From Alicyclobacillus tolerans (GTDB taxonomy: Bacteria > Bacillota > Bacilli > Alicyclobacillales > Alicyclobacillaceae), in the NCBI RefSeq assembly GCF_900142255.1, contig NZ_FRAF01000009.1:56633-120632 (forward strand): a stretch of 64,000 bases of DNA, read 5' to 3'. The notes under the pieces were generated by a model. It saw nothing but the letters and a program-made list of their open reading frames with translations. It was not told the origin of the DNA and did not search any database. Positions 7,681 to 17,228 of the stretch are shown here, piece by piece. Every line of letters starts with the position of its first letter. Positions within the stretch are counted from its first letter, which is position 1. Made by a program: the position numbers and the translations under genes.

Positions 7681-10600
7681 ACGCGCAGACTTGAAAAAAA
7701 TTCTTGTCATTGGCAGTGGTCCTATTGTAATTGGCCAGGCAGCTGAATTTGACTATGCTGGTACTCAAGCTTGCCAGGCTTTGCGTGAAGAAGGTTACGA
7801 AGTAGTCCTTGTCAACTCCAATCCAGCTACCATTATGACGGATCCGGATATGGCTGATAAAGTGTATGTGGAACCGATTACCCTTGAATTTGTCTCGCAA
7901 ATCATTCGTAAGGAAAAGCCAGATGGATTGCTACCAACGCTTGGAGGCCAAACAGGTCTCAATATGGCAGTACGTCTAGCAGAATCCGGCATTCTTGAAG
8001 AAGAAGGGGTCATGCTTCTGGGGACCCAACTTACGGCTATCCAGGAAGCGGAAGATCGTGAGAAATTTCGCTCCCTCATGCGCAGACTCGAGCAACCAGT
8101 TCCCGAGAGTGCAATCGTGCACTCTTATGAAGAAGCGGCAGTTTTTGCTGAACAGATAGGTTTTCCCATCATTATTCGTCCAGCTTATACACTTGGCGGC
8201 ACAGGGGGCGGCATTGCTTCCAACTGGCAGGAATATAGGGAAATTGTCGAACTCGGCCTGACCATGTCGCCCATCTCGCAAGTTCTTGTCGAGCAAAGTA
8301 TTGCAGGTATGAAAGAAATTGAATATGAAGTAATGCGGGATGCAAATGATACGGCGATTGTCGTTTGTAATATGGAAAACTTTGATCCGGTCGGAGTGCA
8401 TACGGGCGATTCTATAGTAGCTGCCCCAAGCCAAACACTGTCAGATGAAGATTATCAGATGTTGCGCAGTGCCAGTTTGAAAATTATTCGTGCTCTCGGT
8501 ATTGAAGGTGGATGCAATGTACAATTTGCCCTCGATCCGCTCAGTTCACAATATTACGTAATTGAAGTTAATCCACGCGTATCGCGATCGAGCGCATTGG
8601 CTTCTAAAGCAACTGGCTATCCCATTGCCAAGGTAGCTGCTAAAATTGCAGTCGGTTATCATTTGGACGAAATTCTCAATCCTGTGACGGGTGAGACATA
8701 CGCTTCTTTTGAACCAGCGCTTGATTATGTAGTCACAAAAATTCCTCGTTGGCCGTTTGACAAATTTCACAGTGCAAATCGCAAACTGGGTACGCAAATG
8801 AAAGCGACTGGCGAAGTGATGGCAATTGGCCGAACTTTTGAAGAGTCTTTGATGAAGGCAGTTCGCTCTTTAGAAGTGGGTCTTGATTCTCTTCAACATC
8901 CGCAGGCCAGTATGTGGACAGAGAGCGAACTAGAAACGCGGCTCAGAGTACCTGATGATGAACGTTTGTTTGTGATTGCCGAGGCGTATCGGCGCGGCAT
9001 GTCGCTAGAGAACATTCATCAACGGTCTAATATCGACCGTTGGTTTTTGGAACGCGTAGAGCATTTGGTCAAGATGGAAAGGCGTCTTCAAGAACATGGG
9101 CCGCTTGATTTAGCGCAATTAGACGCTACGTCGGCAGAATTGCTTGCGGATGCCAAACGAATGGGATTTCCAGACTCAGCTATTTCCAGGTGCACTGGTG
9201 TGGCTCAGGAAGAACTCTTTGCTTATCGTAAATCCATAGGATTGTTGCCTGTCTATAAGATGGTGGATACATGCGCTGGTGAATTTGCTGCTAGTACGCC
9301 TTATTATTACAGCAGTTATGATCAAGAAGATGAAGTTGTCGAGAGCAGCAAGAAAAAACTCTTGGTGCTCGGCTCAGGACCTATTCGAATTGGCCAGGGA
9401 ATTGAGTTTGACTACTGTTCGGTTCATGCTGTTTGGGCGATTCGAAAAGCAGGTTACGAGGCGGTCATTGTCAACAACAATCCTGAAACGGTTTCCACAG
9501 ATTTTAATACATCCGATCGTCTTTATTTCGAACCGCTTCATTTGGAAGATGTTTTGCATGTGATTGAACGAGAGCAGCCTGAGGGAGTTATCGTTCAATT
9601 TGGTGGACAGACGGCCATCAATTTGGCGGATGGGTTGGCGCGAGCGGGTGTGCGGATTGTAGGAACAGCCCTGGCAGATATCGACACCGCTGAAGATCGC
9701 GAGCGTTTTGACGCGCTCTTGAATGAATTAGGAATTGATCGTCCGGAGGGACGAACCGTCACTTCGTTGGAAGAGGCTGTGGAGACGGCCAAGACGCTTG
9801 GATATCCTGTAGTCGTGCGTCCGTCCTATGTTTTAGGTGGACGGGCTATGCAAATCATTGACAGTGATGCGGATTTACATCTATACATGCGTGAAGCGGT
9901 CGATGTATCGCCGCGCCATCCTGTTCTCATTGATCGCTATCTACAAGGTGTGGAAGTGGAAGTCGATGCTATATCGGATGGCGATACGGTAGTAATTCCC
10001 GGCATTATGGAACACATTGAGCGAGCTGGCGTGCATTCAGGAGATTCCACGGCTGTTTTTCCGCCTCAGCATTTAACGACTGAAGTTAAGGCGCTGTTGG
10101 TAGACTATACAACACGCTTAGCCCGCGGATTGCATGTTAAGGGATTGGTTAATATCCAGTTTGTCATTCAAAATGGACAGGTGTATGTCATTGAAGTCAA
10201 TCCACGCAGTTCTCGTACAGTGCCGTTTTTGTCCAAAGTTACGGGTGTTCCTATGGTCGAGCTTGCTATGCACGCAGTACTGGGTGCACCCTTGACCCAA
10301 CTTGGATATGAATCGGGTTTACTTCCTGAGCCCCATCAGGTATCGGTAAAAGTTCCTGTCTTCTCGTTTGCCAAACTGCGTGGTGTAGATATCAGTCTTG
10401 GTCCAGAAATGAAATCGACGGGTGAAGTCATGGGACGCGAGGCAACGTATGCTAAGGCGCTTTATAAAGGAATGCTGGCCACAGGTATGCAAATACCTGA
10501 CCATGGAACGATTTTGGCTACGATCGCTGATAAAGACAAAGAAGAAGCCTATCCTTTGCTGAAACGATTTTCTCTGCTTGGCTTTCATTTGGCAGCTACC

Positions 10601-10897
10601 GAAGGAACGGCTCGGTATCTGAAAGAAAACGGCTTGTCTGTACGCGTAGTCAACAAGCTCGCTCAAGGAACCCCCAACTTGGCCAATGATATTCAAGAGG
10701 GCAAAATACAATTGGTTTTCAACACTTTGACTCGAGGCCTAAAACCAGAGAGAGACGGTTTTCGCATCCGGAGAACGGCTGTTGAACACGGTGTCCCCTG
10801 TTTAACCTCATTAGATACGGTACGCGCTTTGCTAGAAGTTTTGGAGACATTGCGCTTTCAATCCAATCCAATAGAGGCATACAAGTTACATCGTTAA
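7673..10897 (+). CDS. carB: Carbamoyl-phosphate synthase large subunit
   Basis: Makes carbamoyl phosphate from bicarbonate, ammonia and two ATP. The 1074-residue protein shows the internal duplication: each half starts with GSGPI(V/R)IGQ (about 16 and 566) and contains an ATP-grasp domain with EVNPR(V/S)SRS/T, followed by a C-terminal MGS-like allosteric domain (from about 935). ATG 7673 overlaps carA by eight bases and has GAAGGAAGGTGG upstream. Full length. Confidence 0.96.
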   Translation: MPKRADLKKILVIGSGPIVIGQAAEFDYAGTQACQALREEGYEVVLVNSNPATIMTDPDMADKVYVEPITLEFVSQIIRKEKPDGLLPTLGGQTGLNMAVRLAESGILEEEGVMLLGTQLTAIQEAEDREKFRSLMRRLEQPVPESAIVHSYEEAAVFAEQIGFPIIIRPAYTLGGTGGGIASNWQEYREIVELGLTMSPISQVLVEQSIAGMKEIEYEVMRDANDTAIVVCNMENFDPVGVHTGDSIVAAPSQTLSDEDYQMLRSASLKIIRALGIEGGCNVQFALDPLSSQYYVIEVNPRVSRSSALASKATGYPIAKVAAKIAVGYHLDEILNPVTGETYASFEPALDYVVTKIPRWPFDKFHSANRKLGTQMKATGEVMAIGRTFEESLMKAVRSLEVGLDSLQHPQASMWTESELETRLRVPDDERLFVIAEAYRRGMSLENIHQRSNIDRWFLERVEHLVKMERRLQEHGPLDLAQLDATSAELLADAKRMGFPDSAISRCTGVAQEELFAYRKSIGLLPVYKMVDTCAGEFAASTPYYYSSYDQEDEVVESSKKKLLVLGSGPIRIGQGIEFDYCSVHAVWAIRKAGYEAVIVNNNPETVSTDFNTSDRLYFEPLHLEDVLHVIEREQPEGVIVQFGGQTAINLADGLARAGVRIVGTALADIDTAEDRERFDALLNELGIDRPEGRTVTSLEEAVETAKTLGYPVVVRPSYVLGGRAMQIIDSDADLHLYMREAVDVSPRHPVLIDRYLQGVEVEVDAISDGDTVVIPGIMEHIERAGVHSGDSTAVFPPQHLTTEVKALLVDYTTRLARGLHVKGLVNIQFVIQNGQVYVIEVNPRSSRTVPFLSKVTGVPMVELAMHAVLGAPLTQLGYESGLLPEPHQVSVKVPVFSFAKLRGVDISLGPEMKSTGEVMGREATYAKALYKGMLATGMQIPDHGTILATIADKDKEEAYPLLKRFSLLGFHLAATEGTARYLKENGLSVRVVNKLAQGTPNLANDIQEGKIQLVFNTLTRGLKPERDGFRIRRTAVEHGVPCLTSLDTVRALLEVLETLRFQSNPIEAYKLHR

Positions 10898-10916
10898 ATA
10901 GGGGAGGTTTCTGTAT

Positions 10917-11666
10917 TTGTATCAGGAAGCTGAAATTCTGCAGGATACAAAGTATGAAAGAGTGCGCGATAAAGTATACGTAGCGCTTGATTTTCCCAAC
11001 GGATCGGCAGCGGCATCTTTTGTGGAAAGCATGGGACCGGGTGTCACTCATTATAAGGTTGGTCTTGAACTATTGATGGCAGAAGGACCCCAATGGATAG
11101 AGCAAATGGGGAAGCTTGGCAAGCAAATCTTTCTCGATGTGAAACTTCATGATATTCCCAATACGGTTGCAGGTGCAATTCGTGCTCTGGCTCATTTGCC
11201 AGTTTCCATCATCAATATACACGCATCAGGCGGGCGCCGCATGATGGAAGCAGCCCGTGAGGCTTTGCCCGCTCAAACAAAAATCAAACTCATTGGAGTT
11301 ACTGCTCTAACCAGTCTTGCAACAGAAGATGTGGAATGGCTTGGGGTCAAGCAAACTGTGTCCGATTGGACCTTGCATTTAGCCAAAACTTGCTATGATT
11401 GTGGATTGGATGGGGTTGTAGCTTCTGCGCATGAACTGACGAAAATCTATGAACATTTACCGAAAGATTTTCTGACAGTAATTCCAGGAATCCGGTTGAA
11501 TCACAATCAGATGGAAGATCAAGTACGTGTGATGACGCCTGTCGCTGCTTACCAAGCAGGTGCCTCATATTTGGTAATAGGCCGCGCGATTCGGAGTGCT
11601 CCGCATCCGGCGCGCGCCTTACAGGAAGTTTGGGAATCTTTGCTGACCGTTTCAACATTTCATTGA
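10917..11666 (+). CDS. pyrF: Orotidine 5'-phosphate decarboxylase
   Basis: Decarboxylates OMP to UMP, the last pyrimidine step. The catalytic DVKLHDIPNT (about 75-84) and the phosphate-binding VIGRAI (near 222) of the TIM barrel are present. TTG start with GGGGAGG nine bases upstream; the product has about 16 extra N-terminal residues compared with B. subtilis PyrF. It follows carB directly, where pyrK and pyrD lie in Bacillus. Confidence 0.94.
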   Translation: MYQEAEILQDTKYERVRDKVYVALDFPNGSAAASFVESMGPGVTHYKVGLELLMAEGPQWIEQMGKLGKQIFLDVKLHDIPNTVAGAIRALAHLPVSIINIHASGGRRMMEAAREALPAQTKIKLIGVTALTSLATEDVEWLGVKQTVSDWTLHLAKTCYDCGLDGVVASAHELTKIYEHLPKDFLTVIPGIRLNHNQMEDQVRVMTPVAAYQAGASYLVIGRAIRSAPHPARALQEVWESLLTVSTFH

Positions 11667-11701
11667 AAATCGAAAGAGAAAGAAACAAAGGAGAGTTTGC
11701 G

Positions 11702-12355
11702 GTGAGAGAATCTCAGATGATGTTATCGACTGAAGAAGCAAATGAATTGGCGCGAGGTCTCCTGCAGATTGAAGCTGTACAGTTACGTCCCGATCAACCG
11801 TTTACTTGGTCATCCGGGTGGAAATCTCCTATCTATTGTGACAACCGAAAAATTCTAGCGTATCCCCTTTTTTGGGATAGCGTTATTTTGGCTATGGAAA
11901 AAATGATTCGCACGTTTTTTCCTGCGGTTGATGTAATTGCAGGTACAGCGACTGCGGGAATTCCTCACGCAGCTCGTTTATCAGCCAATTTGCGCCTGCC
12001 CATGGCTTATGTTCGCTCGAGTGCGAAAGAGCATGGGATGGGGCGGCAAGTCGAGGGACGTGTACAACCAGGCTTAAAAGCGGTGGTGATTGAAGACACG
12101 TTATCTACTGGCCGCTCCGCTTTTTCGGCTGCTAAAGCTTTGCAGGTTGAACAAATGGAGACGATAGGTATTGTCAGTATCTTTTCTTATGATTTTGAGC
12201 AAATCACGGAAAAGTCACAGGAAACCCGCATTCCTTATGTGGCGTTGGTTCATTATTCTCAATTGATTTCTGCAGCGGTAGAATTAGGGATTTTATCCAG
12301 CCAAGATAAAGACAGATTAGAACATTGGCGTAAAGCTCCTGAACACTATGTTTAA
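11702..12355 (+). CDS. pyrE: Orotate phosphoribosyltransferase
   Basis: Transfers phosphoribosyl from PRPP to orotate to make OMP. The PRPP-binding motif is VVIEDTLSTGRSA (near 126) and the orotate-side segment is FTWSSGWKSPIYCDNR. The frame is open from 11630 inside pyrF, but the GTG at 11702 with AAAGGAGAG just upstream is the likely start (217 residues). Last gene of the pyr operon. Confidence 0.94.
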   Translation: MRESQMMLSTEEANELARGLLQIEAVQLRPDQPFTWSSGWKSPIYCDNRKILAYPLFWDSVILAMEKMIRTFFPAVDVIAGTATAGIPHAARLSANLRLPMAYVRSSAKEHGMGRQVEGRVQPGLKAVVIEDTLSTGRSAFSAAKALQVEQMETIGIVSIFSYDFEQITEKSQETRIPYVALVHYSQLISAAVELGILSSQDKDRLEHWRKAPEHYV

Positions 12356-12376
12356 ATCTATGTAGAGGAGCATGAC

Positions 12377-12417
12377 AAAAGCCTGCTGTCCGAACGTCGT
12401 TTCGGCAGCAGACTTTT
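12377..12417. terminator. Bidirectional terminator between pyrE and gdh
   Basis: AAAAG and CTGCTG-CCGAA pair with TTCGGCAGCAG and CTTTT across a short loop with one bulged T. A-rich left and T-rich right flanks make it usable by both convergent operons. Confidence 0.75.
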
Positions 12418-12473
12418 ATATTAACAAATAGCAGTCAATTTGAGTTTCAAAAAACCAGCCGGATTAAGCCGGA

Positions 12474-13766
12474 TTACATCCAACCACGCCAGCGCATGGC
12501 TTCTGCATAGGGACGCATACCAACCATATACGCTGCTAGACGAGTGGATACACGGTATCGTTCAGCTGTCTGGAGGATATTGTGTACAGATTTGACCATC
12601 AAATCTTCCATTCGCTGATTAACCTCTTCTTCTGTCCAATACCATCCTTGGTTATTCTGTACCCATTCAAAATAGGAAACTGTCACACCACCCGCATTGG
12701 CAAGTACGTCTGGAATCAGTAAAACACCTTTGTGCATGAGAATTTCGTCAGCTTTCGGAGTAGTCGGTCCGTTGGCCGCTTCGACAATAATCGAAGTTTT
12801 GATTTGGTCTGCATTACCTGAGTGAATTTGGTTTTCAAGTGCAGCAGGAATTAAAACATCACAAGGTTGAAGTAAAAAATCTTCGTTGCTAAGTACGTTT
12901 TGGTAAGCGGGCGTGACCATGCCAAACGAATCTTTTTGGTCAATCAATTCCGCTATGTTCAATCCTTTTTCGTTATAGAGTCCACCGCCTGCGTCACTAA
13001 TTCCAGTGACTCGGACACCCATTTCATGCAAAATGAGTGCTACATTACTTCCTACATTTCCAAAACCTTGGATATTAACAGAAAGGTCTTGCATATTTTT
13101 ACCCAACTTGGCGGCAGCTTCACGCATGGCTATGACAACACCAAGGGCGGTGGCTTTTTCTCTTCCTTGTGAACCGCCTAGTACGAGCGGTTTACCGGTA
13201 ATGAAATTAGGTGAGTCCAACTCGCGAATACGGCTATATTCGTCATACATCCAAGCCATAATTTGTGGATTCGTATATACGTCTGGAGCAGGTATATCTT
13301 TAGCAGGGCCAACAATTTGGCTGACTGCACGGACATAGCCCCTTGCCAAACGTTCTTGTTCCACGATGGACATTTCTCTCGGATCGCAAATAATTCCGCC
13401 TTTTGCACCACCGTAGGGCAGATTAAAAATGCCACACTTGATACTCATCCATATGGAAAGCGCCTTCACCTCGTCAAGTGTGACGTTTGGGTGGAAGCGA
13501 ATGCCACCCTTGGTTGGCCCAATCGAATCATTGTGTTGGGCGCGATAACCGGTGAAAACTTGCGTCTCTCCATTGTCCATACGCACTGGAATGCGAACGG
13601 TCAAGACGCGAACGGGTTCCTTCAACAGTTCATATACCGTATCGTCATAACCGAGGCGCTGTAGCGCTTCATGAACGGCGTTTTGCGTATTGGTAAGAAC
13701 GTTGTCTGAAGGTGCAGGCATACTGGCACCTGCTGCAAGTCGTTTACTGACTGGCTCTGTCGACAT
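12474..13766 (-). CDS. NAD-type glutamate dehydrogenase (RocG/GudB family)
   Basis: Interconverts glutamate and 2-oxoglutarate plus ammonia. The 430-residue protein has the substrate-binding GPTKGGIRF and catalytic-lysine YGGAKGGI segments (about 84-124), DIPAPDVYT with the catalytic Asp, and a Rossmann motif GFGNVGS (near 236). Start ATG has GAGAGGAG upstream. Length and sequence fit the catabolic hexameric enzymes RocG/GudB; whether it serves synthesis or breakdown cannot be decided here. It is monocistronic, with its own probable promoter. Confidence 0.93.
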   Translation of the reverse strand: MSTEPVSKRLAAGASMPAPSDNVLTNTQNAVHEALQRLGYDDTVYELLKEPVRVLTVRIPVRMDNGETQVFTGYRAQHNDSIGPTKGGIRFHPNVTLDEVKALSIWMSIKCGIFNLPYGGAKGGIICDPREMSIVEQERLARGYVRAVSQIVGPAKDIPAPDVYTNPQIMAWMYDEYSRIRELDSPNFITGKPLVLGGSQGREKATALGVVIAMREAAAKLGKNMQDLSVNIQGFGNVGSNVALILHEMGVRVTGISDAGGGLYNEKGLNIAELIDQKDSFGMVTPAYQNVLSNEDFLLQPCDVLIPAALENQIHSGNADQIKTSIIVEAANGPTTPKADEILMHKGVLLIPDVLANAGGVTVSYFEWVQNNQGWYWTEEEVNQRMEDLMVKSVHNILQTAERYRVSTRLAAYMVGMRPYAEAMRWRGWM

Positions 13767-13807
13767 GCACTGTCGTCTCCTCTCAAGATTCGGACATGAC
13801 CTGTTTT

Positions 13808-13836
13808 ATCATAAATCAGTTAGGGCAGGATGAAAA
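13808..13836 (-). promoter_or_regulatory. Probable promoter of the glutamate dehydrogenase gene
   Basis: On the minus strand TTTTCA (13836-13831), 17 bases, TATGAT (13813-13808), about 40 bases before the start codon. Confidence 0.45.
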
Positions 13837-13893
13837 GGCATTATTTCTGTGACTTTTGTGTTTTATCTTGAAAAAATAAGGGAAGAATTGACT

Positions 13894-15402
13894 ATGACAA
13901 CTTGGAAAGCGAGGACGAAGATGCCTATTTTGCGCAATCATTCGATTGAGCGGCCGCATCGGCAGCGTTTATCTGCGATTTCGTCTTCGTTTTTGTTTCA
14001 TGTTTTCGTTTCTATCATCATCATTTCCTTGGTTTTTCTTCATCCGCCCACGCTGTTTCAAGGGGACACGGATACTGCGCGCAATTATTTAAATACGATA
14101 GTCTCGTCGTTGTCTACCATTTTGGCTTTATGCATTTCCATCATCCTGGTGGCTATTCAATTGACGGCATCCAACTACACTCACCGAGTTCTCGATTTTT
14201 ACGTGCGTATGCCTTATAATGGCTCGCTATTTCTGATTTATTTAGTTACCATCATGCACAGTTTTTTTCTAATGGCGCAAATCCATGAACCTTTGCGCGA
14301 TCCGCTCTCGCCTCAGTTGCAGAAAGAAATGAGTGCGGATTTAGTGCTGGTGTTGATTTGCTTTCTTTCTATGCTTTTATATATGTATGCGGTTGTCCAA
14401 CTGTTAAAGCCTGAAAGAATTGTTGCTCTCATTTTACGCGATTATCGCCGGGCAGTGCAGCGTCAACGTTGGCGTTCGGCTCTTGATAACATTGAACAAA
14501 TTTGTGACATTGCCAAACGGGCCGCTTCCGTCAGCGATTCCGTCACAGGAACGTATTGTCTGCAGCGCATGCTCGAGGCTGCTCAGCAATTACCGCTTGC
14601 CACCGAAGAGGAGGCCATTATCAATGTGCATCAAAGTTATCTGGATCAGTGGAGTGAAATCATTGGTGTTGCCGTCAAAGAGCGAGAAACAGGACTCTTG
14701 CTAGCTTCTCTAGAAGCCATGTATCAACACGGTTGCGACTCGGTTAACGCGGAGTCTTGGACCATTGCAGAGCGTGTTGTGCGAACTTACAAACAATTGG
14801 CGCTGGGTCACCTCTTACCGGAAAGTCAAGCGTTTTATGTAGAACCTGTAGTTCATTATCTTTATGAGTTATCCCGTCAAGCAGCGGGCAGCGGAAAACG
14901 TGGCCGTCTCTTTGCGCTGCGCACATGGCGGGTCATCCAGAGTATCTCGCATGTGGTGTTTAGCGAACGGGGAATTGATGCTCCACATTATCTAACGCAC
15001 AAAGCTATTCAAGAAATATTTTTTTCTCTAGGAAATCATCGCGATCTCGCTGATTTCTTAACCGTTTACTTCAATTTGGTCAAATCGTTTTTTTTGACAG
15101 CTACCCTTTCCGATGTTCGATTATGGGCAGACTGGTGGGAAGAAAACATGCTTGAGCATGGAACTGGTGAGCTCGGTGTTGAGCTAGCTAAAAAACTCGC
15201 TGAACATATTCAGCGAGGAGATGTGCTTTGCACATTGTCAGCGATTTGGCCGTGTTCGCCCACAATCTTGAAAGAAGAAAAAATGGCAACGGCTCAATGG
15301 ATGGATTTTCGTCTCCTATTTGACGGTTGGCCGCAACCGACTCTGGATGAATCTTCTGATGTTATGTCTCAACACGGGACAAACCACTCCCTCTATACTT
15401 GA
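13894..15402 (+). CDS. DUF2254-like membrane protein of unknown function
   Basis: Not recognised beyond similarity to the DUF2254 membrane family. The N-terminal third has about four hydrophobic segments (roughly 32-52, 70-95, 108-125, 145-165), with the family-like stretch IILVAIQLTASNYTHRVL around 94-111. The remaining ~330 residues are soluble, helical and rich in Trp, Arg and Leu, and probably face the cytosol. ATG 13894 has AGGGA upstream; GTG 13849 and ATG 13921 are alternatives. Transcribed divergently from gdh; its 3' end overlaps rqcH by ten bases. No function should be inferred from neighbours. Confidence 0.75.
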   Translation: MTTWKARTKMPILRNHSIERPHRQRLSAISSSFLFHVFVSIIIISLVFLHPPTLFQGDTDTARNYLNTIVSSLSTILALCISIILVAIQLTASNYTHRVLDFYVRMPYNGSLFLIYLVTIMHSFFLMAQIHEPLRDPLSPQLQKEMSADLVLVLICFLSMLLYMYAVVQLLKPERIVALILRDYRRAVQRQRWRSALDNIEQICDIAKRAASVSDSVTGTYCLQRMLEAAQQLPLATEEEAIINVHQSYLDQWSEIIGVAVKERETGLLLASLEAMYQHGCDSVNAESWTIAERVVRTYKQLALGHLLPESQAFYVEPVVHYLYELSRQAAGSGKRGRLFALRTWRVIQSISHVVFSERGIDAPHYLTHKAIQEIFFSLGNHRDLADFLTVYFNLVKSFFLTATLSDVRLWADWWEENMLEHGTGELGVELAKKLAEHIQRGDVLCTLSAIWPCSPTILKEEKMATAQWMDFRLLFDGWPQPTLDESSDVMSQHGTNHSLYT

Positions 15403-17147
15403 TTTTTTCTCTTTAATAACGCTTCCATGTCGACTTGCCTCGGCGTGACAAACAAAGTTTGTTGATGATCATAAAGGACATGACCGGGTCTTGCCCCGTT
15501 GGGTTTCCATACATGTCGAGCCTCTGTATAGACAACTGCCACGTTCGATGAATCTCTGCTTTTGGAAAAATACGCAGCCAACAGAGCGGCTTCTTCAAGC
15601 GTCTTTTGCGGGATTTCTTGGTTGCCTTCGCGGCGAATCAACACATGGCTGCCGGCGCCGTCTTGGACGTGCAGCCAAAGATCGTGCGGTCGAGCACTCT
15701 TGATACTTAAACGATCGTTTTGTTGATTGTTGCGGCCAACCCAGATGCTCCATCCGTCATTGGACAAATAGTGATCGGGCTGTGAGGGGCGTTGGCTCTG
15801 CTTGGCAGGTTTTTTGCCGCGTATTTCAATTTTTTTGAGGAATCCTTCGTTTTCTAATTCTTTACGAATCTCTGGTAATTCCTGCAAAGAAGCGTCTCGC
15901 AGTTGGGCCAAAACACTGTCCAGATAAAGCAAATCTGCTTCTGCCGATCTCTTTTCTTGTTCTAGAATTTCAATACTGCGCTTACGTTTACTGCTTTGGC
16001 GAAAATAAGTCTGAGCGTTTTCCATGGCTGTTTTAGCCGGATCGAGAGGAATATGAATCATTTTCTCTTCATCTTCAAAACTTGGCAGTACGGCTTCTTT
16101 GGCTCCGCGAGGAAGCGAATAACCGTAGGCGAGCAACAATTCGCCAAACATTCGCAATCGATCATGTTCGTGGCTATCTTCTTGCAAAGCGGAAATTTTA
16201 GCAAGCTTTCCACGCAAGCGATCTTGCGCTTTGCGAATGGCATCACTTAATGCTTTGTATTCACCGGTTTCTTGATGAATTGCCACTAGACGATGGAATA
16301 CTTGTGCTACAGCCTCGCTCATATTCGACACAGCGATGGATTTTGGATAACTGTGTAACGGGAAAGGAGCGTAGGCTGTTGCTTTTTCTTCTTCATCGAG
16401 TCCTATGTGTGGTTCTGGGTGTCGCAAGGAGAAGGTGGCTAATCGTCGGATTTCCAACGCCAGTTGGGCTTCCTCTGCCACATCGCTGCAACGATAAAGA
16501 GATTCACGGGCGCTCGTTGGACCTAAACCAGCGATCTGTTTGATCAATGACAATTGATTGGCTTTGCCCAGCCAATCTTGCTTGTCGAGAAAGGGTAAAT
16601 CTTTTGCTGTCATCTCTAACGGATGTATTTTCTTTTGTGTAGGAGGAAATTCGTATGGAATACCTGGAAATATTTGGCGAACTCTGCTTTTGGAACTATC
16701 CACAAAGTAAATGGCGTCTATAATTTCATCGGGCTGTCCGTCGGGATGGGCGGTCGTTAGGATAAGATTACTGTGTTTTCCCATAATCTCAAGTGTCAAT
16801 ACAAAATAGTTCAAGTCCCCTAATTCGCTGCGAGCAGAAAAAAAGAACTGTACAACGCGATCGAGCTCCAACTGTCTGACATCAAGCAGGCGACCACCCT
16901 CTATATGACGGCGCAACTGCATGCAAAAGCGAGGTGGCTCAGGGGGAGCTACCGGCTTCTGTCCAGTTAAAAAGTGTACACGCGCGTAGGCTTTATGCGC
17001 AGAGAGAAGCAGCCAGCGACTGCCTTGCCGATGACGAAGCGACAATAGAATCTCGCTTGCCGTAGGCTGCTGGATTTTATCCACGCGACAACCAACCCAC
17101 TCTTCTTTCCATCCTCTGACAAGTGTTGCCAGAGTTAATCCATCCAT
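15393..17147 (-). CDS. rqcH: Ribosome quality control factor RqcH (NFACT protein, YloA/FbpA-like)
   Basis: Bacterial Rqc2 homologue that binds stalled large subunits with peptidyl-tRNA and recruits alanyl-tRNA to add an alanine tail. Order: NFACT-N domain (1-~240, starting MDGLTLATLVRGW), a helical coiled-coil middle, and the NFACT-R domain near the C-terminus with DLWLHVQDGAGSHVLIR. I chose ATG 17147 with GAGGAA upstream, because a 33-residue upstream extension is not family-like. 584 residues is normal. In Bacillus it is also next to the Ca-ATPase. Confidence 0.92.
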   Translation of the reverse strand: MDGLTLATLVRGWKEEWVGCRVDKIQQPTASEILLSLRHRQGSRWLLLSAHKAYARVHFLTGQKPVAPPEPPRFCMQLRRHIEGGRLLDVRQLELDRVVQFFFSARSELGDLNYFVLTLEIMGKHSNLILTTAHPDGQPDEIIDAIYFVDSSKSRVRQIFPGIPYEFPPTQKKIHPLEMTAKDLPFLDKQDWLGKANQLSLIKQIAGLGPTSARESLYRCSDVAEEAQLALEIRRLATFSLRHPEPHIGLDEEEKATAYAPFPLHSYPKSIAVSNMSEAVAQVFHRLVAIHQETGEYKALSDAIRKAQDRLRGKLAKISALQEDSHEHDRLRMFGELLLAYGYSLPRGAKEAVLPSFEDEEKMIHIPLDPAKTAMENAQTYFRQSSKRKRSIEILEQEKRSAEADLLYLDSVLAQLRDASLQELPEIRKELENEGFLKKIEIRGKKPAKQSQRPSQPDHYLSNDGWSIWVGRNNQQNDRLSIKSARPHDLWLHVQDGAGSHVLIRREGNQEIPQKTLEEAALLAAYFSKSRDSSNVAVVYTEARHVWKPNGARPGHVLYDHQQTLFVTPRQVDMEALLKRKNQV

Positions 17148-17228
17148 GACGGTTCCTCGCTTTCTCGGTATAAGCCAAACAGTACAAGCATAGACATGCA
17201 GGGACATGCAAGTAAAGGGGTGGATCCG

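Noticed and set aside
12440..12473. Tandem AGCCGGATTA repeat just after the glutamate dehydrogenase stop
   Set aside because: Only two copies and a weak 4-bp CCGG pairing before a T run on the minus strand; the nearby bidirectional hairpin is a better terminator.
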